In this document: piece after piece, positions 24,501 through 33,500 of the stretch
How positions within the stretch are numbered: the first letter of the stretch is position 1
Layout of the letters: every line of letters begins with the position of its first letter
Assembly: GCA_009760885.1 (NCBI GenBank)
Contig: CM019713.1
Coordinates: forward strand, 24,622,427 to 24,686,426
Source: Achatina immaculata
Lineage: Eukaryota > Mollusca > Gastropoda > Stylommatophora > Achatinidae
Length of the DNA: 64,000 bases
Direction of reading: 5' to 3'
Notes under the pieces: model-generated
What the model was told of the DNA's origin: nothing
The model's input: the letters and a program-made list of their open reading frames with translations, nothing else
The model's database searches: none
Position numbers and translations under genes: made by a program

Positions 24501-27500
24501 AAACATATGTCTCTACACCAAAACAGCTCATTGGATAAACATGTCTCTACACCAAGACAGCTCATCAGATAAACATATGTCTCTACACCAAGACAGCTCA
24601 TCAGATAAACATATGTCTCTACACCAAGACAGCTCATCAGATAAACATATGTCTCTACACCAAAACAGCTCATCAGATAAACATGTCTCTACACCAAAAC
24701 AGCTCATCAGGTAAACATATGTCTCTACACCAAGACAGCTCATCAGATAAACATATGTCTCGACCACCAAGACAGCTCATCAGATAAACATATGTCTCTA
24801 CACCAAAACAGCTCATCAGATAAACATATGTCTCTACACCAAAACAGCTCATCGGATAAACATATGTCTCTACACCAAGACAGCTCATCAGATAAACATA
24901 TGTCTCGACCACCAAGACAGCTCATCAGATAAACATATGTCTCTACACCAAGACAGCTCATCAGATAAACATATGTCTCTACAACAAAACAGCTCATCAG
25001 ATAAACATATATCTTGACCACCAAGACAGCTCATCAGATAAACATATGTCTTGACCACCAAGACAGCTCATCAGATAAACATATGTCTCGACCACCAAGA
25101 CAGCTCATCAGATAAACATATGTCTCGACCACCAAGACAGCTCATCAGATAAACATATGTCTCGACCACCAAGACAGCTCATCAGATAAACATATGTCTC
25201 TACACCAAGACAGCTCATCAGATAAACATATGTCTCGACCACCAAGACAGCTCATCAGATAAACATGTCTCGACCACCAAGACAGCTCATCAGATAAACA
25301 TATGTCTCGACCACCAAGACAGCTCATCAGATAAACATATGTCCTTGTGGAACTTGAACCCAGACACACTCTAACTGTGCCGCTGCTGCAGCTCTTGGGA
25401 ATTGATCCAGTTCTGTCTCTAGTCCCATGCAAGGTGTACTACCTGACAGGCCATCTCATCATACCTTCCTAAGATGTCTTTTAATTCAATTCATGCATAT
25501 TATTCTAGGGCATCTTATGTTACTGACTGCTTCAGGTCTGGCCTATATTCCCAATGTAGACTTTTGCAGCTGGTTAATCTGACCTCAAATGTCTAAAACA
25601 CTTAATTTGTTTGTCTCTTATAGATATATCACGTCTGTGGCGCGCAAAGTGTTTTCCTGGATGTCTGTTTCTTATGTAGTGTAGTCTTATTGAGCACTTT
25701 TTTCGGGCAACTCATCTTGGGTCGTAGAGAGATCACTGTCGTTTCTCTGTCAGAGCTGAGATCTGGCACCAGCAGCACAAAGCTGGCAACAAAAACATGG
25801 AGTTTACATACAACCTTTACTGCTGCTATGTAATACATTAATTGGGAAAGGTTGGATGTGATGGTAAACCAAAGGGCTGCAAGAGGAAAATGTAGCTTGT
25901 CTTAATTACTGAGCTGGGGATCTGGCACAAAGAAATCTTTGCATATAGTCCCCTCCTCCCTATCATTAAACAGCTCATTTTCTTTTTTTTTTTTTTCTCT
26001 GGTCCATCTTGTCTAGGGTAATTGTAAAAAGAGCCCTAGCTCTGTTGCTGGTCTTGGGGAACAGCCTCATAAGACTCGGGGCATGCCCATATGTGTTTGG
26101 CCTTATGTCCTTCAGTGTGTTTAGATAAAAAAGATTCTGATGTGTTGGTTGTGTACTGCACACGATCCAGCATTTAGTTGGTCTGCATCCACTGCCCTTG
26201 ACTACGTGTAATGCAGCGAGTCGTTCGTGCTAGATGCTTTGGAGGAAATTACTTTGCGATTGTTCCTCAAATTACTGTTCGATGGATTTGAATATCTGCC
26301 TGGGAACAGCACTCCACCTTCAGTACTTATTACCTTGTCCCTTATTTCAATTAAACTTTCACAATTTTCTTTGCCTTTGTATAAGAACAGTATTGGAAGG
26401 AAAGGGGAATATTGGGGTGGGATGAAAGAAAATTCATAAGTAATAACAACATACAATTCACTTCACAAAGTCATCTTCAGAAAAAAAGAATTCATACCAC
26501 TTACCATAAGATAATGATCTCATTTCACACACTCACTTAAGAAAATGGTTTAATTTCACATACGCACCTGAAGAAAAATGGTTCATTTCACATACTTTAA
26601 GTAAAGGAGTTTATTTGAGATTCTCACCTTAAGATAAGGGCTTTGTATGCAGTGTAGTATGGCACTCCAACACAAGCTCCCTGGTTGAAGGATAGCTTAT
26701 CATCCAGGCGTGCAACCATCAGCTGGTTAGCTGTTGCATACTCAGCGTACGTACCAGTGGTGGTGCTCATAGTTAGCACCCGATCACCTTTCTGAAGTTA
26801 AACATGCTTTATAAGGCAAAATATACCATGCAATATCATGATCATGTTTATATACAAAATTCTACCATCATGTACATGGATTAAAAACAATGCTCATCTC
26901 TTGTCGATGCCAAAAGCAGGCAAATGAATGCAACAAACAAAAGAATGATGAATGGACTGTTCTATGGAGTAAACAAAGTACAGTATTTATTGCATGGGAT
27001 AAAAATAAAATTAACAAATAACGGAAAAAAAAATAAGCAATTAAGACATTTTTCAGTAACAAGAGTGACAGGAAAAATCCCTAACACTTAAAACAGATCA
27101 AGCAATATAAACAATCATGCATTAATAACCAAACCAATCAAACCCAACATTAACAAATGTCTGTGCAAGTGACCAACATCAAGAAATGTATGTGAAAGAT
27201 TAAATAGCCAGACCAACATCAAGAAATGTATGTGAAAGATATAAATAGCCAGATCAACATCAATAAATGTTTGTGAAAGATATAAATGGCCAGACTGACA
27301 TCAAGAAATGTATGCGAAAGATATAAATAGCTAGACTGACATCAAAGAATGTTTGTGAAAGACATAAATAGCTAGACCAACATCAAGAAATGTTTGTGAA
27401 AGATATAAATAGCTAGGCTGACATCAAGAAATGTTTATGAAAGATATAAATAGCTAGACCGACATGAAGAACTGTTTATGAAAGATATAAATAGCTAGAC

Positions 27501-30500
27501 CAACATCAATAAATGTTTGTGAAAGTATAAACAGCCAGACCAACATTAAGAAATGGGATAGTCTGTTGCATATTAATATTATTAACATAAACAGCAATGG
27601 AAAGTGCTGAAAACTGTCAGCCAAGGTATGACACTTTCTGTTCTTGTTCTACGTTCTTAGAACTCTAAGGATGTTCTTTGCGGCCAATGCGGTGAGGATA
27701 GTGAAGTACAATGCTACACCAAAGGGGAGCGGTTTATGATGACTACATTTTTTTCAGATTCAGAGTGGAGGTAACAGCAAGAAAGGTGCAATGCTTCTTT
27801 AGCAGATACACTACCACAGTAGCTACAGTGGCTCCTGCCCTGTTAGTCAAGATGTGTCTGTAATGGGGGTACCAATGGAGAGGGACAAGGGTCACAAACG
27901 TTGATACAAGCAGTCAGATATGGGTCACTGATTACTACAAGGTCAGACAATTAAGTAACAAGACTGATTTTATTATGGCCAAGACAAAAATGCCATCTAT
28001 GAAGCAAAGTATGGAATCCAAAGAAGCAACCTTCATATATGATCTGGCAACTTTTCATCGCTGCCTGATAAGCAGACAACAAACCACCATTCTGTTGACC
28101 TAGTTAGAGGTGCATTGTTATGTAATCAACATGGAGCAAAAAGCTAACATTAAATTCTGTTTAAAACTCAGAAAAAGTGCCACTGAGACAGCTGAATTGA
28201 TGCGACAAGTTTATGGGGATAATTGTTTATCTCATGCACAGATAATCAGGTGGTATTAATGATTTAAAAGTGGTGTGGAAACGATTACAAATGCAACTAG
28301 ACATGGACGCCCAATTTCTGTTCACAATGAGGAACTCATTGCAAAAGTCAGATAACGGATACAAGAAGATCATTGTTTGACTGTAAGGATGATGGCAGAT
28401 GAATTTGGTGTTAACTGAGAGACCATTCGTAAAATTTTAGTGGAAGATTTGGGCAAGAAAAAAGTTGCTTGCTGGTTTGTACCACACGCGTTGTCTGATG
28501 ACCAAAAACATCAGTGTGTTGAGTACGCAAAAGACATTATCAAAACATGTCGCAGAAATAAACATTGCTTAAATCTGACTGTTGCAGAGGATGAAACAAT
28601 TTTGGTGTGTTTCTACGACAGCAAAGGAGTTATTCACAAAGAATTTATTCCCGAGGGACAGACTGTCACTGCCAAAGTTTATTTAAGTATTTTGAAACAC
28701 CTACTGAAAAGGATTCTCCGAGTCCGACCCGAGTATTCACCACCTGGCAGTTTTTTCCCTCTTTGTGATAATGCACCGGCTCACCGGGCGGTAGTTGTAC
28801 AGGAATTTTTGGCCTAAAAACAAGTGTGTGTTCTCAACCATCCACCCTATTCCCCAGATTTGTCTCTCTGTGATTATTTTCTATTCCCCAAACTAAAGTT
28901 ACCATTGAAAGGACACTTCTTTGACGATACTGATGACATCCAAAGGGGCCGTAACATCAAGTTTAAGGGCCTTACCAACAGAAGAACCGCAGAGGTTGTT
29001 CCAGTGTTTGTTACATCATGCCACTCGCTGTATCAATGCACAAGGGGCTTACTTCGAATAAAATACAGGTCATATCTTCAACTGTTATTTTATTTTGTAT
29101 GGAATTAGTCTCATTACTTAACTGTCTGAGCTTGTACCTTGGTAGTAGTAGACAGCATTTTCACACCTCTCCTCCCCAAGCTACAACAAGGAGAAGAGAG
29201 TGAATAGTTTGATATCTCAATCTATTAAAAAAAAATATACACATATATCTTCTTCTTCTTCGTTCGCTTCTACCACCAAAACCTAACTGTGATCCTACTG
29301 AATGGTCCTGTGGTCCTGTTAGGTCCCGTGGTCTCCTGTGTGGTCCCCGAAAGGACCACACGAGATCCACGAGAGGACCACAAGGGGTTCAGAGTATCAC
29401 AGGGCTTTAGCCTGTATTCTTGGTGGGTCTCAGAAGCGGGATTGGGTGACACCGTGGTTTTCACTGCACCAGTTTAGTCTAGGGTTGGACTTTCTCACCG
29501 GAAAACCTCGACGTGTTTAGGATATCAGTGCATCAACGCTGGGTGAGAGGCGGTAGCCCACCCAGGCCAGAGTTGAACCTTCTCACCGGAAAACCTCGAC
29601 GTGTTTTGAGATACTTGTGTATCACCGCCGGGTGATGAGGTGGTTGCCCATCCAGTCCAGAGTTGGACTTTCTCACCGGAAAACCTCAGCGTGATTAGGA
29701 TACGCAAACATCCCCGCCGGGTGAGAGGTGGTTGCCTATCTAGACTGCCCTGGTCCAGTGTCTCCGACTTCAGCATTTTGTGGTCGTGGCCGCTACCCTT
29801 CCTAGTTGTGACCAGGATGGAGCTTTTGTCCAGGAGGACGAATCCTCGCCACTAGTGACTTCCACCCCTGGGTTGAGCCGGTTTAGGCATATTATCCCAG
29901 TATGGGCGTGTTTGGGACATGACCGACCTCTAGAGCAGAGGTACTGTGATATGCATAGCCTTAAAGATTCACCCCTGGAGTGAGCCGGTTTAGGCAAAAT
30001 TCACCAATATGGGTGTATATCAGGCGTGATTGACCTCTAGAGCGGAGGTGGCATGACATGTCTAGCCATCAAGTTCCACCCCTGGTGTGTGCCGGTTTAG
30101 GCATATTTCACCAGTGTAGGTGTATTTCGGACGTGGCCAGCCTCTAGAGCAGAGGTGCAGTGGTATGTATAGCTCTCGTAGCGATACTACTGGACATACC
30201 AATTAAATTTCACTTTATCATTTCCACCACCTTTCCCATCGGCACAGCACAGCAACCTTTATTTCTTTTCCGCATTTCTTCCTTGACCGGGAGGAGCTTC
30301 ACTCCACACGCGGCATTTGAAGAGTCTCGCCAGCAGTGTCTTAACCTCTGGGACAAGCCGGTTCATGCATTTCACCCGATATGACTGCACTCAGGACGTG
30401 GCCGACCTCCAGACCAGAGGTGCCGTGATTTGACTGTTTGCTTCGTTTTATCCTTTCTACCACCTTTTCCGCAGTGATGCTGCGCGGCAACCTCATTTGC

Positions 30501-33500
30501 ACCTTTCTTCACTTGCCGAGAGGAGCACTGCTCCACGCACAGCAAATGAAAAATCTCGCCAACAGCGGCAGATGAGCTACCAAACGTGCCACTCATCTAC
30601 CCAAGTATCTGGTTTTCAGGCGCCAGATATTCGCCCTCGCCCCTTCTCCTGTCAGTTTAAACAGTTCTGCCATGGGAAGGCCAGGAGCTGGACATGACTG
30701 CCAGAGGCTGTTTGAGACACATTTACAGTCCTTAGAACCATATACATATATATTTCTTGCCCCAAAGCATACTGACCTTAAACCTGGTAACCCCTGATCC
30801 CAGTGCTTCAACAACACCTGCTGAATCTTGTCCAGGAGTGTAAGGCAAAGTAGGTACACGTGCGTAGCTTCCAGAACGGATATAGGTGTCTACAGGATTT
30901 ACACCTGCTGCTTCAACCTTCACAAGAACCTGAACAGAATACAGTTACACAGCCTAATGAACAAATATGCTTGTGATATGAAAGTATTTAAAATACTGAT
31001 TTAAGGTTTATCTTGTAGCACCGTTTCACAAACTTGACTGAATTAAGAATTATTCTGATATAAGCAAGACTTTTCTAGTATTTTACAGCCAAACAACTGC
31101 AACTTTTCCTTTCTACGACTGAAGACATTCTTATACACAGAGTCAGATGTGAAATGGGTCACAGTAGGTTTCTTTGAGTTCTCAAGTTCTCAGGTCTCTG
31201 AGGAAGTTCTATCCTACCAGAGAATATGTTGATCCAGACCTCCACTGACTGTGTTGATGTAACAGAACACCTGTCTCTTGAAGGATCATGCAGGGATATA
31301 GCCAGTTCTTATTTGCTGGCCTTGGTAACTGCACCATTAGTTAAGTAAAGTCATCAGTTACTATCTAACTATTTCCTCTGATGACACAAGCCACCTACTG
31401 CTTAAGAACCACTACATTCAGGAATATGGAATGTTAGAACCCCATGGCTTGAACTTGAATTTAGCTATACTTAACATTCCCTTGCTCCACAATCATATTA
31501 CCTCTTACTTCTTCTTCTTCGCTCGCTTCTACCACCAAGACTGCCCTGTGATCCTACTGAATTTACTCCTGTGGTCCTCGTTAAGTCCCGTGGTCCCCCG
31601 TGTGGTCCCCGATAGGACCACAAGAGGTTCAGAGTATCTCAGCACCTGAGCCTGTATTCTTGGTGGGTCTCAGAAGCGGGATTGCGTGGTTTTCGTTGCA
31701 CCAGTTTAGTCTAGAGTTGGACTTTCTCACCAGAAGACTTCGACATGTTTTGGATATCAGTATATCTCCGCTGGGTGAAAGGTGGTAGCCCACCCAGGCC
31801 AGAGTTGGACTTTCTCACCGGAAAACCTCGACGTGTTTTGAGATACCCGTGTATCATCGCCGGGTGATGAGGTGGTTGCCCATCCAGCCCAGTGTTGGAC
31901 TTTCTCACCGGAAAACCTCAGCGTGATTAGGATATGCATACATCCCTGCCGGGTGAGAGGTGGTTGCCCATCTAGACTGCCCTGGTCCAGTGTCTCTGAC
32001 TTCAGCATTTTGTGGTCGTGGCTGCTACCCTTCCTAGTTGTGACCAGGATGGAGCTTTTGTCCAGGAGGACAAATCCTCGCCACTAGTGACTTCCACCCC
32101 TGGGTTGAGCCAGTTTAGGCATATTATCCCAGTATGGGCGTGTTTGGGACATGACCGACCTCTAGAGCAGAGGTACCTCGACATGCTTAGCCTTCAAGTT
32201 TCACCCCTAATGAGCCAATTTAGGCATATTTCACCAGTATGGGTGTGTATCGGGCGTGACTGACCTCTAGAGCGGAGGTGGTGTGACATGCCTGGCCATC
32301 AAGTTCCACCCCTGGTGTGTGCCGGTTTAGGCATATTTCACCAGTGTAGGTGTATTTCGGACATGGCCGACCTCTAGAGCAGAGGTGCAGTGGTATGTGT
32401 AGCTCTCGTAGCGATACTACTGGGCATACCGATTAAATTTCACTTTATCCTTTCCTTCACCTTTTCACATCGGCGCCGTACAGCAAACTTTATTTCTTTT
32501 CCGCATTTTCTTCCTTGACCGGGAGGAGCTTCACTCCACGCGCGGCATTCGAAGAGTCTTGCCAACAGTGTCTTAACCTCTTGGTTAAGCTGCTTCATGC
32601 ATTTCACCCGATATGACTGCACTCAAGACGTGGCCGACCTCCAGACCAGAGGTGCCGTGATTTGACTGTTTGCTTAGCTTTATCCTTTCTACCACCTTTT
32701 CCACAGTGATGCCGCGTGGCAACCCCATTTGCACCTTTCTTCATTGGCCAGGAGGAGCACCGTTCCACGCACGGTAGTTGAAGAATCTCGCCAGCAGCGG
32801 TACCTCTTACTAAATTCTACTCCTTCATCACCTGCAATACATATTTCAGAACCTCATCACTGCATTTGATTACTAACCCTCTACCCCAACCACATTCACC
32901 TACCCTTCTCTCAGACAGGTTACCACTGTATCACTCTTTCTCCTTTCTGTGACCCCCACACCCCCATTATTACCAATCTATCATACATCATGAGTCTCCA
33001 TTTAAACACTCAATACTCTAACACATGGTTTCTTATATGTCACAGCTAAGAGCTCCATTTATTTTTTTTAACATTCCTATTTGTTGTATAGCGTTCATAT
33101 GAATTTACAGTTTTATCTTCTCTCCTTATTTCTTTGTCCTGTATGTTCTTGTATGATTAAGGTGCAAACTGAAACATCCCAACTGTGTGCTTGTTAATTA
33201 ATAAAGCTGTTCTTATTTTTTCTTAAATAGTTTTAAATTTTGTTATTACAGATTTACCTCAGTGGGTTCATGTATAGTTTTGTACTTTGTTTTATATATG
33301 CATATACACTAACTATTCATGGGTCATCAGTTACCGTGCTGTTCTCAATCTTTTTTTTTTATAAATAGGAAACTACGAGGCTTTGGTACGGTAAAGTAAG
33401 AGAACAAATTTTGTAGGATTAGACCTTGAAAAAATCATAGACAAAGCACTTTAGTGAGACGTGAGAGAAAGAAAAATCACAAGAGAATTACCTGGGATTC

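Noticed and set aside
22335..25345. Minus-strand CTGATGAG followed by CGAGAC in each satellite unit, resembling a hammerhead ribozyme core
   Set aside because: The GAAA box would be GAGA, the stretch between (GCTGTCTTGGTGGTC) does not form stem II, and only three bases remain for stem I within a 37-bp unit.
22335..25345. CRISPR-like look of regular repeats
   Set aside because: There are no unique spacers: the whole unit repeats in tandem with small variants, and the context is an animal intron.
22221..25432. Many long open frames rich in Met, Cys, Leu (for example 22974-23396, 23080-23469) as cysteine-rich protein genes
   Set aside because: They are frames of the 34-37 bp array, present on both strands and in several phases, with no splice sites or start context.
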